Shown here piece after piece: positions 1 through 12,400 of a DNA stretch of 64,000 bases. Source of the stretch: Parasponia andersonii (Eukaryota; Streptophyta; Magnoliopsida; Rosales; Cannabaceae); the NCBI GenBank assembly GCA_002914805.1, contig JXTB01000730.1:29789-93788 (forward strand). Reading direction: 5' to 3'. Position 1 is the stretch's first letter; every line of letters starts with the position of its first letter. Position numbers and translations under genes: made by a program. The notes under the pieces were generated by a model. The model was not told where the DNA came from and did no database searches. It was given only the letters and a program-made list of their open reading frames with translations.

Positions 1-636
1 CTTAAAATTTCTTTTTATATATCTTCAAAATTAATTAGTGTTAGTGACATATTAATTTCTTTCAATTAAACATGTTCAATTTAATAAAAACTTTAATACT
101 AACAAATAAAAAGAATTTAATTACATAGTTTTTAATACTTAAAATAAGGCCAAACATACCAAAAACACTTATTCAAAATTAGAATTAAAAAACTTTCAGG
201 CATATCTGATATGCCAATCTATTGGACCGTCTATACATATTAGTATTCTTTTGATTGATCAAGCTTAGATTTTTCATCGCGGGATTGGGAGGGCGTTAAT
301 TAATTGAAAAATACAAATCAAAACGTGTGACTCTCGCAATGTGTAATAAAAAAATCAATGCCCCTGAAGAAAAAATATCCCACACTCATATTACGCGTTG
401 ACCTTCGTAACAAAATATAAAGGATTTTTTGTAAGTTATATATATATATATATATAAAAGTTGTCAAGTGTAATAGGTGTTTTTTTTCCCTATATATACA
501 TATTAATTTACCAAATTAAAATTCATTAAAATTCATTACGCATATATTTTTATAGTAAAAGTTAGAGAGAAAAAATTATTAAATAATGAGTATTTATTAT
601 TATTATTATTTTTAATTATTCAAATTATAATAATCA

Positions 637-854
637 TTAGATTATAATCTAATAACTAAAAAAAGAAATATTTATAAATAAGTAAAAAAATATCTATTAA
701 ATTGGGAATTTATATATAATTACTTAAAATATAATAACTGTTAGATTATAATCTAATAACTAAAAAAAGAAATATTTATAAATAAGTAAAAAAATATCTA
801 TTAAATTGGGAATTTATATATATAAGGGCCATAACGGTTAGATTATAATCTAAT
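637..854. repeat. Imperfect tandem repeat, period about 100 bp, ending at an N
   Basis: Units begin at 637, 741 and 838, each opening with the perfect 16-base palindrome TTAGATTATAATCTAA. The first two units are nearly identical along their length. The third stops after its palindrome at the unresolved base 855. Either a true AT-rich tandem repeat or a repeat collapsed or expanded at an assembly join. Confidence 0.7.
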
Positions 855-855
855 N
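855..855. other. Unresolved base (N) at a repeat junction
   Basis: A single N lies just after the palindrome that opens the third repeat unit. It probably marks a join of unknown true length. Confidence 0.9.
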
Positions 856-1194
856 ATAATATCATCTTATTTAATGTATTATGATACTTATTTACCTACA
901 AATAGAATATAAATGAAACAACTGCTCGGAGAGCAAATTATTCATCGAATAGAATAAAAAGGAAAAAGAAACCGCCCAGTTAGCCTTTTCAAGATGGAAA
1001 AAAGAAGTCATGATTATGAAATGTAATTTTGAATATAAATATATATTTTGAAAACACTAATTAAGTAGTTAATTTATTAGTGAAGAATGACGATTTAATT
1101 GCCAGATACTAAAGATAAGAATGTCTAGCTTTTTTCTTATTATTTCGTTAATTACATATTGCCTACACCATTTCACTGTATATGTTAATCTTTT

Positions 1195-1335
1195 CATTAC
1201 CCGCTGCTGAGCTCTAAAAGTACGACAGCTTAATTAACTGTGCTCCGAAAGTATATTGCAACTAGGATTGAGCCTTAGTTTCGAAGATATAAAACTGATT
1301 TGCATGTAGTGCACATTGTTCTTTTTATTTTTTCA
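1195..1335 (+). other. Duplicated upstream flank of the OMT locus, segment A (left copy)
   Basis: This stretch aligns by eye with 53640-53770, which lies upstream of the OMT gene at 54317. Shared blocks include CTAGGATTGAG, GAAGATAT, AAAACTGATTTGC and TGCACATTGTTCTTT in the same order and spacing. It is best read as the 5' flank of the OMT pseudogene at 6500, now far from its start because of later insertions. Confidence 0.6.
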
Positions 1336-2520
1336 AAAAAAAAAAAGAACACCTAATTATTAATTTGTGTTGACATTAGCTCCAAATCAAAACTCAAAAT
1401 CCAAGGATGAAAAATAAGAGAAGATAAAATAGCAATAACTACAAATTAAAACTATTTTTTCACCCGCTGCTCTCACAAAGGTCAGAGAGGGAGCGTCTCT
1501 TTCTCCTTCTTTGGCATTTCCTCTTCTTTTTTATCCTCCTCATTCTTGGTCTCTCTTTTTGACCTCTTACAGGAATGCGAGATTTTTTAAGATTTTTTTT
1601 AGTGTTCTAATAAGTTTATATTTAGATCTTATTTGTAGTACTATTTTTTGTGTAAATTTTCAAGTTCGTTTACCAGATCTTGAATATGAAATTTTCTTCT
1701 TTGATTTAGATATGTTATGCAGATGAGTTTTTTTTTTTTTTTCACAGACGTTAATTGATATTAGAATCATATAGTCTATCCCACTAAGAATGTAGTCTAG
1801 GAGCAGATGTTGAAGGTAATAGTTTACTAGTGACCCTATTATCTCCTTCTCTTGGAGAATTATGATAATATATAAATCTTGTCGGTGTTGTATTTATAAT
1901 TTACTTTTTATTTCTTTTCTTTGAAGAGTTTGAAATTCTAATTATTATGTTTGTACTATAATTAAAGTTTTTTTTTTTGCTTCGAGGAACCCATTTTTAT
2001 ATTAAAAAAAATTGTGTTGAAATTAAGGGCTAAAATGGGGAGGAAATTTAATTTTTTTATGGAATTTTTTTTAAAAAATTGAAAAATCCCAAAATTTGAA
2101 ATTGTTCTGAAAAATACCAGATTTAATTATAAAAATATCACTTTTTATTAATTGATAAGATTTTTAAGGTAACTAGTCGAGTTATCTGAGGTAACTTGTA
2201 CAATTACTTCAAGTAACTGGATTGACTATTCTAATTAACCTAACTAGTTATCTCAAGAGCCATTAAAAAATACCAAATTTAAAGAAAAATGATATTTTTC
2301 TAAATAATTTTTAAAAGTGTTATTTTACTAATAATATTTTTTAAAGTGATATTTTTCTAAATCAATCTAAGATTTTTCAAAAAAATCAATCAATCCGGAA
2401 TTTTTCAATTTTTGGTATCTTGAGCCTTGAGATTTTGCAAATAGCCCCCCAAAAGTGGGGAAAAAAGTTTATTTGCTAATTGTCATTTTTTTAAAAATCT
2501 TTGTAACAATAGTATGACCA
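1336..2520. other. AT-rich intergenic DNA with a dispersed repeat
   Basis: No gene is recognised. From about 2095 to 2440 the DNA holds many near-repeats of AAAATACCA and AGTGATATTTTTCTAAAT. A similar cluster recurs at about 53390-53560 and inside the solo LTR near 49280-49500. This looks like an old dispersed repeat, but I see no defined termini. Confidence 0.4.
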
Positions 2521-2529
2521 AGTTCGTTC

Positions 2530-2780
2530 GTAGACAAAATGCATATCTACATTTTCTTCCTTTTACCCTCATTTTTCATCCATAATCTAATAATCAAAGA
2601 AGTAGAGGGAAAGAGCTGATCGAGTACGTTTTCTTAACATAACTTTTTGTGCATTTCGTCATTTACTCCGTGTCTTTTGCCCTGATATGAATTTGCCCAT
2701 TATTGTTTACTTTATATTCAAGTACTCTTAAAAGGGCAAAATAGTTATTCCATTATCCCTTAAAACTAACACTAACACTT
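2530..2780 (+). other. Duplicated upstream flank of the OMT locus, segment B (left copy)
   Basis: Resembles 53930-54180, with shared blocks such as TCTACATTTTCTT and TAATCTAATAAT followed by AAAGA. It lies in the same order relative to segment A as in the right copy. It supports a local duplication that carried promoter DNA along with the OMT gene. Confidence 0.5.
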
Positions 2781-3739
2781 ACACTGTTAAAAGATGATTA
2801 GTCATGAGCAATGGCCAAATAATTATTTCATTTTTCAAATAATTAAATAAATGTATCCTTACTGTTTCTTTGTTTGCTTTTTTTTTTTAATTGGGCATTT
2901 TAAAATAACTAGTGTTTTATGATTGAATAAAGGAAATAAATGAAACGATGTAATATAATTTTTTTACATGGATAAATATGTGAAAAACGATAAAAATAAA
3001 ATAAAACAGAAAAGATTCATACTTTAACATTCATAATATAAAAGTTTTTTTTTTTTTACTCAAAACTTGTTATATATGCTACATTATAATAGTTAGATTG
3101 TTGTTGTTGTTCTAGTGTAGTTTCAATATTTCCGATATGAAACTACATCTAAGTAAAAATGTTATTTACATTATCTAGTTCTAGTCCAAACTAGGTTTTG
3201 CTTTTTACGTGATCACAAAGAAAAAAAAATGTAGTTAATCATGTACTTAATCACAATGAGAGTAGCTATTGAGGAATGTCAAATTAAAAAAAGAAAATAA
3301 AAAAACTAGTGAGGGTATTTATTTTATTTTCTAAGAGGTCAATGAGTATTTTTTATTCAGAGGAAAAATAAATATTTATAAGCTCTTGTATCCGCTGATA
3401 ATTTTCTAACGATAGTGTTAGAGTGAAAGGAGGAATCTTTTACTATTTAAGGAGTATTTGAATATAAAAATAAAAGTGAGGGACAAATTTATACCAAGGT
3501 CAAAAACAAAATGACTGAGTGTTTTATCTTTTAAGCTATGATCTCAAATTGCATAGAATATAGGTAATTGATTTGTCTCTTTTCTCTTAACTAATTAATA
3601 ATTAATTAGAGAAGGTGATCTGGTGAATACAACTCTAGCTCTCCATTCGGTGGGGGTGGGGTTCAATGAACCTATGTGGAGCCTTAGTCCATCCCGAAAT
3701 AGAGGTGCTACACCGAGAAGGTGAAGGTGATAGAACAAT

Positions 3740-4560
3740 GACTCTGACAAAAGCTTAAATATAAAGCGGTGACAAATTAAATAGTTATCGGTACAGAGTA
3801 ATTACATTTTTTGAGAAAAAAAAAAGTCTAAAACGATGACAATTTAGATAAGCATGCTAAAATTTCACTCTAGAAATCTCTTGTCACCGCTTTAAAAAAA
3901 AGTGCGTTGACTGGCGCTAGATTGGAAAATAGAGGTAAAAAATATCTGGTTTAAAGATATTATTGCCGCTTTAAATTTATCAATTATTAATCAATAAAAA
4001 TAATTATAATTAACAAAAAATATTTAAAATTAAAAATAAATTTTGGTCTAAAGTAGTGACAATTGTCCTTACTTTAGATTAAGATATTTGTCATCACTTT
4101 AAGTTTTAAACTCACTACTTCGGAAATTTTACAAAACTTTAGGTGGTCAAACTGACTCTTATAAATTTTTTGGCTTTAAATGAAATAGTGCGTTTCATTT
4201 AACACGACGACTCTTTAGCTAAATCGGTTTCTATGCCCATAAATTTATCTTCTTTTTCCTCATTTTTTCATCTCTCTCTCTCTCTTCTCTCTCTCACTCT
4301 CATACATATACACACACACTGATTCTAGTCCCTCCTTCTTGGATTGGTAAGTTTTTTTCGCTATTTGTCTCTTTCTCTCTCTTTTTCTTTGTTGTCGATT
4401 TTTTGTTTTTTGGTTTTTTTTTTTGTTTTGTTTTATTTTTTCAACGTTGCCATTGGCCACCACCTCCGCCACTGCCATCGCCATTACTATCACTGTTAGC
4501 CACTATCATCTTCGTCTCCCTTGAAGCTTAATAGGTTAGTTTTTGATTAATTTATAGTTT
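3740..4560 (-). mobile_element. CACTA-like DNA transposon fragment
   Basis: Several copies of a subterminal-type motif, GTCACCGCTTTAAA and variants in both orientations, occur between 3755 and 4110. They are followed by a TC-rich tract (4260-4440) and a GGCCACCACC segment near 4455. The same order is found in inverted form at 39540-39870, next to a CACTACAACAAAAA terminus at 39059. Neither end of this copy is clear and no transposase remains visible. Confidence 0.4.
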
Positions 4561-5999
4561 TTTTTAACTAAAATAATTAAAAATATATGTTGTAATATTA
4601 TATAAATTAAAATATTAGATATATAAATATATATGATTGTGTTCATATTTTAGTTTTGCTTTAGTGTTAATTAAAATATATATTATAATATTAGGAAAAA
4701 TCAGATATTAGTGTAGTCTTTTTTTTTAAAGTTTTAGTTTTACTTTGATATTATATTACTAAGAATATGAATATTTATTGGATTTTTGATATTGGATATG
4801 AATTTTTAGTGGATTACTAGATATTGGATTTGATGATTACTGGATGTTTATGTATTAAGGATCTGGATTGAGTATGAAGAATTATTTAGTCCGACATTTT
4901 TTTGGTTAAATTTTTATGTTTTCTTAATATTTTTTATTTTAGTTTATGAGTTAGAAACTTTTTAGATTAGAAATTTATTTTGTTAGAATTAATAAATGAA
5001 ATAAATAGTAATGAATTAATTTGTTAATTGAATAAGATATTTATCAAAGAATATTTTGAAGTAACTTTAAGTAATTAATTTTGATTAATAAATAAATATT
5101 TAATACTTTTTAAAGTGAAATGTTTAGAAAATTTTTGTAATTAAGTAGTTATAACAAAATTAAAATGATAAGAAAAAAATAAACAAAAATAAAATAAAAA
5201 TACAATTAATGTAAATAAATAAAATAATAGTCTCAACATTATATGGTTTTACTCAAAAAAAAATAATTCAAGGTTAATTTTATTAAATTAGTGAGACTTC
5301 AAAAAGTATTTTCCTACTGAGTAAACATATATATATATATATATAATATGTGTCATAGCTAGATACTTTTTCGGTGTTATATTTCATCATAAACGAAAAA
5401 GAATAACAATGTAAAAAGTTAAAAAAAATAAAAAACTAGGATGATCTACAAAAAATATATTCTCATGTTTGAGTGTTCTACAATTCAAATATTGAAGTTT
5501 GGACTCTACAAAATGATATTCTGAGATTAAGAATTTTCTGAAAACAATCTAGACTAAATTTTTGACTAATTTTTGTAATAAAAAATAATAATATCCTCTA
5601 TTAAAACTGAATTAAATCTTATTATTTTCCTTAATTTTAAGAATATTATTGTCTTTTATCAGTTTAAGTTATTTAAAAAGTCAACTTAGTGTATTAATTT
5701 ACAGAAATTCTTAATTTCAGGGTATTAATTTGCAGACTTCAAACTTAAAGGTTTAAATTGCAGAACATCCAAAATTGAGAATATTTTGGATATTTTTTTG
5801 TAGTTTACCCTAGGGTCTTCGCTAGTATCTGGTTATTCTTTATTATTTTCTCATATTTTAGCACTCTTATTTTCAGTACTACTAGTTTTCTTTTTCAAGA
5901 TTGTGATTAGTACTGTACTTATCACCACCTCCATAAACGCACATGCAATAATGAGAGCATAAAAATTATTCCATCTTACAAGTATAGAAAATATCTTAA
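4561..5999. other. AT-rich intergenic DNA, no gene seen
   Basis: Long A/T-rich non-coding stretch with a (TA)n run near 5328-5345. No open frame here resembles a protein family. It separates the CACTA-like fragment from the MITE and probably contains other unrecognised decayed insertions. Confidence 0.5.
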
Positions 6000-6436
6000 G
6001 GTTGTATTTGGTTTATGGAATGGAATTAGAATGACAATGGAAATCGTAATGGAATCGAATTGGAATTAGAATTAGAATAATATTCTATTGTTCAGTTGAA
6101 TTGGAATTAATATTGAAATAAGAATTACTTTGTTTGATTAAACACTAGAATGGAATGGCATTATATTGTAATTAACCACAATCCTCATATTTTTATAATT
6201 CAATATGGATATTGTAGGATAAAAACGGTAAAGTGACTTTTTTAGATATTTGTTCCAAAATGGAATCTTTATTACTTAGGTGGACTAGTGGAATCGCAAT
6301 TCCCCTATTTGATGGAATTGGAATTGTTGTGGAATAAGAATTCCATTACCTAAATATGCAACCAAACTATGGAATAGGTTTTTTATTGGAATCACTTTTC
6401 CATTCCAAAGGCTATTCCAGTGAACGAAATAGGCCA
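6000..6436. mobile_element. Tourist-like (PIF/Harbinger) MITE
   Basis: A 437-bp non-coding element with imperfect inverted ends. The left end reads GGTTGTATTTGGTTTATGG. The right end, read in reverse, gives GGCCTATTTCGTTCACTGG. It is flanked by TAA at 5997-5999 and 6437-6439, the three-base duplication typical of PIF/Harbinger elements. The interior is rich in GGAATGGAATT and its complement, as often seen in plant MITEs of this kind. A hAT origin is less likely because of the three-base flank. Confidence 0.6.
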
Positions 6437-6569
6437 TAAGTACAACATTTTTCTCCAAAAGAAGAGAAAACTATATAGTACGATATAATATATAATAATA
6501 TGTGGACAATAACAACAGTAGTAGCATATAAAGCCGACGCAACTCTGAGAGGCCAAGCCGAGATATGGA

Positions 6570-9470
6570 TGTAATACCCAAGATTTTCACATACATAATA
6601 GGCTAATAATAAGTATGTTCATATTATATAATAGACATATCATGAAACTAGTGTCAATTTTATGATAAATTGCTCATTTTGATTGTTAAATTCTTTTAAT
6701 ATATATTATTATACTAATGGTTGTCGAAGTATTCCCATGCAGTGTAAAGGCTCAATACCCTCAGAGAGAGAGTTTGGTGTGTGAAAAGAATAAAGAATAC
6801 ATTCATGAATAATAATACAATTTGCACATGCATTAAAAACCATGTCTGTTGATAACTTGGTCAAATAGTAGTTTTTCGGTAAAATGTATTTTTCACGCTT
6901 TTCGGAGCCAAATTCACTGTGCATTTAGCATGTCAAATAGCTTTAATTTAATATTTAGGACTCATTTCTAGCATTTTCAAAAAAATATTCATTCCAGGTA
7001 AGCACGAGGTGATCGTCACTGTACTGAACTGTGTTTAATTACACTAAGCTAGCTTAGATTCAGCTTAATCGCGTAATATCATCTTTATGTATTCTATTAA
7101 TTGGGCAATTATACTATGTTTGCATCATCAATTAGAGTCTAATTGACTTTCTTTTTATGTTTAATGATTGGTTATGGGGCTAGATTCCACCAAATTACAA
7201 TAAGATTGACCATATAGGATCATAAGTCAAAGTATGACTAGATTTCACTTTCTAAGCTAGGTTTCACTATTTTGGTTTACACTTGAGTGCATAGGAATGA
7301 CCAGTAATGTGGTAAGTATGCTAAGAATGTTTTAGAGCTGGACACATGGAAAGTAAGGTGCAAAATACCCAAAATACCCTTTAGAATTTAAGTTATGCCA
7401 TTCTTAGCCTTTAAGTATTGATTTTGACCAAATCTGGTCATTTCTTTCCTCTTCCTCCCCAGCCACGACTTGTACCACTCCAGCAACTTTCTATACTTCT
7501 CTCAACTCCCCTTATCCATATCTAAAAATTTCCAAGTGGTAGAACTTAATTTGGAGCTCAAGAAAGCAAGATAGGTCCAAACTAGTCAAGGTAATTCTAC
7601 TAGTTCTTCTTCCTAGGTTTTATTTTGTTATTTCCATTTTCCACGTGATACTACTTAAATAATGTTTTCTCTAGGTCCTCTTGAGTCCTAAGATCAATTT
7701 AAAAGTGTTAGAAATCAGTTTTGTGGAAGTAGAAGGCAAGAGCTTCAACAAAAGTTCAAACTAGTCAAGGTGAGCTTTTTGTGGAATTTAGAATTGGTAA
7801 TTTATTTCTATTGCTTTAGCTCTTGAATTAAAACTTTTATTTGATGAATTAAGGTCTAAGAAAACCTTATATATGGCTGGAAATACAGAATTTAAGTGGA
7901 GGATTAAAGTTATACTTAAAGCCCTAAAGTGTACTAGTTAAGGATTTAAGTGTTGTCATGTGTGGTAGATTAAGTTTTTATATTTGTAATCTTATTTTCT
8001 AAACTTGGATACTAATATTTATTACACTCATTTGGTGGCTGGTTATGATGACACACAAGTATAAAAGTGGTTTTAAACTTTGTCTAAACGAAAGGAATTC
8101 AAATGTATCTAGGTTGCTCTAAATGATCCTTTTTGAATTGTATATGTAGGAACTAGCTTATTGATTGTTATTACAGGTCTTAAACCATAATTTTAATCAT
8201 GTGGATATGTCCTAAAAATAGGAGAGGTGCTGTTCAAATATTTTTAAAACCAAATGGTACCATTTAGAAACAAATGGACTAGTTTTTATGAAAGTAGATG
8301 ACATTTTGGTTCATTTTGTGATTAGGGTTCCTTCTTGTGTAAAAGTTGTGATTCGGTCTTGTACTTGTTTATTTAAATATTTTATATTGTAGTAATAATA
8401 TTAGTAATAAAATTAACATCAGGTCTTCCACACACCTTGTCACAGAGGATATTGACCCTTTCCACTATCTTTTCTACCCGGACACAAGGTAAGTGAAGAT
8501 TTATTTTAACTGCATCGCAAGAGCAATAGTAGATACAAGATGTTTTCTTACATACTTATGTGTATTATTTCAATTATATATTATTTATATTATTGTTGTA
8601 AAGTTTACGAAAACATAAGTATGGCATGATCATTTAAGTATGATTTCCAAAAAAGTGAAGTTTTCCACGCATTGGATTTAAAGTAGTACAATTGTACTAA
8701 TTTTACGAGATATGTTTTAAGTACAGTGTTTAGTCTGTCTGCATTGGGTAAGTATGGTTTGCACATGCATCCTTCTCGCATAGGTAGGCACGGCTTACCG
8801 ACTACTGGGACTGAGCATTGTACTATGAGATTTATCAGGTGCATTACTTAGTCGGTCTTCGTTAGGTAGGTATGGTTCACATTGGCCATGTGTTTCCTTC
8901 CGGCACAGATGGGCACGGTCTACCGACTGCCGTGACTTTGTAATGTACTCAAGGCCCTATAAAAAAATGTTTTCTAAGAAAAGTGCATCAAAATGAAAAG
9001 TTATGAAAGAAAGAGTACAATGAGAATTGCAATAAAATTTATACATGAAACACATTCATGGGCATACATGATCTTTACTTACTGAGCATTAGCTCATTTA
9101 GTTCCTGTGATGCAGGTGAGGATATATATGATGTATAGAGTTACTAGTTAGCTAGCACACTTTCTTGTCGCCATGATCATACAGATGTAGACGAGCTTGA
9201 CTTGTGGGCAATGTTTTCGTTGTATTTTGATATTTTGGTGTGATGTAAATATCACTGCGGATGGCAAGATAAACTGATAAAGTGTTTTTGGTTGTATATT
9301 TTATAAAGACACTTTCAAAAAGTAATGCCACGCAGTTTCTTTTGTTTTAAAGCTTGAAAAGTTTAAATTTAGCCCAAATTTTGGAACAAAACAAAAGTTA
9401 TAGTTTATAAAAGAGAACGCTTCCTAGTTTGACCTACGTAGTCGTATAGTTGAGCTTGGGGGCGTTTACA
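6570..9470 (+). repeat. 5' LTR of the Tekay/Del element
   Basis: 2901-bp direct repeat starting TGTAATACCC and ending GGCGTTTACA, matched along its length by 14171-17083. The primer-binding site follows within a few bases. Confidence 0.92.
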
Positions 9471-12400
9471 GTTATGGTATCAAAGCGAAGGTTTAGTCAT
9501 TTCGGAAGACTGCCTACATATGTATGATCATGTAACAGAAAGCTCAGTCAACTAGTAAGTCTAATTAATTGCATACGTGTACTTTATTTTGTTATATAAA
9601 TTTGATGCACACATTATTATTGGCTATTATATTTGTTTATAAGTAAAGGGCCACTATACAGGAAATTATGCCAAGGGGTAAAGGTCAGACTAGCCAATAG
9701 AGGGGTGATCAAGACAATGATAAAGATACTACTATAGATAGATTGGCTGAATTAGTAGAGAGACAAGCTCAAAAAATAGGGAGACTTATAGAACGAGATC
9801 AAAGGAGAGATGAACAATTACCAATACAAGTTGTAGCTTGACAAGAAAATCATGAACCAGCTTCTGAAAGGTTTAGGAAGAATAAACCTCCAGTTTTTAA
9901 AGGTGAAATCGATCCATTATTAGCTGAGGAGTGGATTCCGAGTTTGGAGGGTATCTTTGATTATATAAGAATCCCTAAAGAAGAGAAAGTTTTTTGTGCT
10001 ACTTATATGTTCCAAATGGATGCCAGGCATTGATGGGATTCCATAAAGCCAATCATTGATGTTAATAGTTTGACTTGGGAGAAATTCAAGAAAATATTTT
10101 ATAGGAAGTACAAAGGTGGCTGAGTTTACTAATTTGAGGCAAGGTGGTATGTCTGTATGTGATTATATAAAGAAATTTGATGAACTATCCCGCTTTGCTC
10201 CTCATATGGTGAGTACCATCGAGTTGAAAGTAAATCAGTTTCTACAGGGGCTCAAAGCAGAAATATATAGGGATATTAAGATGTTTACAGGAAAATATGT
10301 ACCCTACACAGAAGTTGCAGAAAAAGCCCTTGAAGCTGAAGAAGCTGAACTGAAGGTGGTAAAGGCACTAGAAATTAGAAGAAACATAAACATGGCAAGG
10401 CGAAATGCAAATTTTAGAAAAAGTACTCAACCAGGGTTTAATGGCGGCAAAAGAAAATTCCCAGAGGGTCAAGGACAAAGACAAGATCCTTCAAAACACC
10501 CAACAACAGGACAACAAATGCAATCAAATTTGAATCAGAAAATTACATGTCCCAAATATGGGAAGCCTCACAAAGGTGAATGTCTTTTGGGTAGTAGAGC
10601 GTGCTATACATGTGGCAAGACAGGACATTATTTTAGAGACTGTCCCTCCACCTTTGGTGAATAAAAGAAAGTTCCGGCTCGTATATTTACGATGACTGCG
10701 ACAGATGCTGAGGCTGATCCATAGGTTGTAGCAGGTGAGATCTCTATCTTTGATATCTTCGCAAATACATTAATAGATTCAGGAGCTACATATTCATTTG
10801 CATCACCAGCATATGTGAGAAAATTGGGTAGATCACCTGAAACATTGAATTTAAGATACTGTGTAACTATTCCATCTGGGGAAGTGCTATATTCTGGTCA
10901 AGTTTTGAGAGCTTGTCTAATACAGATAGATGGTAGAGAGTTATGGGTAGACTTAATAGTATTGGATATGCAGGATTTTGAGGTGATTTTGGGTATGGAT
11001 TGGTTATCTAAGTATCATGCTAGCATTGATTATAATGGTAAGAGAGTAGTATTTCAGCCACCTGGTGAAGAAGAGTTTACTTTCCTTGGGACTTCTAGGA
11101 AGAAAATGGTACCAACTATTTCAATAATAAAAGCGAGGAAGTTACTTGAGAAAGGATGTACTAGTTATCTGGCAAATGTAATAGATAATAGAGAAGAACT
11201 TAGGATGAAACCACAGGAAGTACCAGTGGTTAATGAATTTCTAAAGGTATTCCCAGAAAATTTACCAGGATTACCACCTGATAGAGAGATAGAGTTTGTT
11301 ATTAACTTTCTACCTAGTACTACTCCTATTTCTAAAACACCATATAGAATGGCTCCAGCAGAGTTGAAGAAATTAAAGGTACAATTACAAGAGCTTTTGG
11401 ACAAGGGTTTCATACGCCCAAGCTTCTCACCATGGGATGCTCCAGTGTTATTTGTAAAGAAGAAAGATGGAACTATGAGGCTTTGTATTGATTAGTTAAA
11501 TAAGATTACAATCAAGAATAAATATCCTCTCCCTAGAATTGACGATTTGTTTGATCAGTTACAAAGTGCTTTAGTATTTTCCAAGATTGATTTAAGATCG
11601 GGATACCATCAACTGAAGATTAAGGAAAAAGATATTCCTAAGACAGCTTTTAGGACAAGATACAGATACTATAAGTTTTTAGTGATATCTTTCGGTTTAA
11701 CTAATGCTCCAGCTACTTTTATGGATATGATAAACAAAGTATTCAAGGATTACTTGGATAGTTTTGTTATAGTGTTCATTGATGATATTTTGATCTATTC
11801 ACGCTCAAGGGAGGAGCACATGGAGCATTTGAGAACAGTTTTGAGAATCCTAAAAGAAAAGCAGTTGTATGCAAAGTTTAAGAAGTGTGAGTTTTGGTTG
11901 GAGAAAGTTATCTTCTTTGGTCATGTGGTATCTGAAAATGGTATTTCTGTGGATCCAATGAAGGTTGAAGCTGTAAGTAATTGGTTAAGACCTACAAATA
12001 TTTCAGAGATTCGTAGTTTCTTAGGATTGGCTGGTTACTATAGAAGATTCGTGAAAGGATTTTCTAAGTTGGCTTCTCCATTAACTCAGTTGACTAGAAA
12101 GAACGTGAAATTTCATTGGAATGATAATTATGAAAAGAGTTTCCAAGAGTTAAAGAATCGTTTGTTCACAGCTCCTATACTTTCTATACTCACTAGATCA
12201 GGAAGATTTGTTGTTTACAGTGATGCTTCAAAGAATGGTCTAGGTTGTGTTTTGATGCAAAATGGTAAGGTTATCGCCTATGCTTCTAGGCAACTAAAAG
12301 AATATGAAAAGAAATATCCTACTTATGATTTGGAGCTAACAGTAGTAGTTTTTGCACTAAAGATTTGGAGACATTATCTTTATGGAGAAAGATGTCAAAT

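Larger units (their letters stand above)
1..1194. other. AT-rich intergenic DNA, no gene seen
   Basis: No coding signal is visible on either strand. The stretch is dominated by A/T runs, a short (TA)n microsatellite near 440-460 and the imperfect tandem repeat at 637-854 described separately. I see no recognisable transposon termini here. Confidence 0.6.

Noticed and set aside
4260-4493. Open frame on the minus strand rich in Lys/Arg/Glu
   Set aside because: It is the reverse reading of a TC-rich low-complexity tract within a CACTA-like fragment, with no protein family character.
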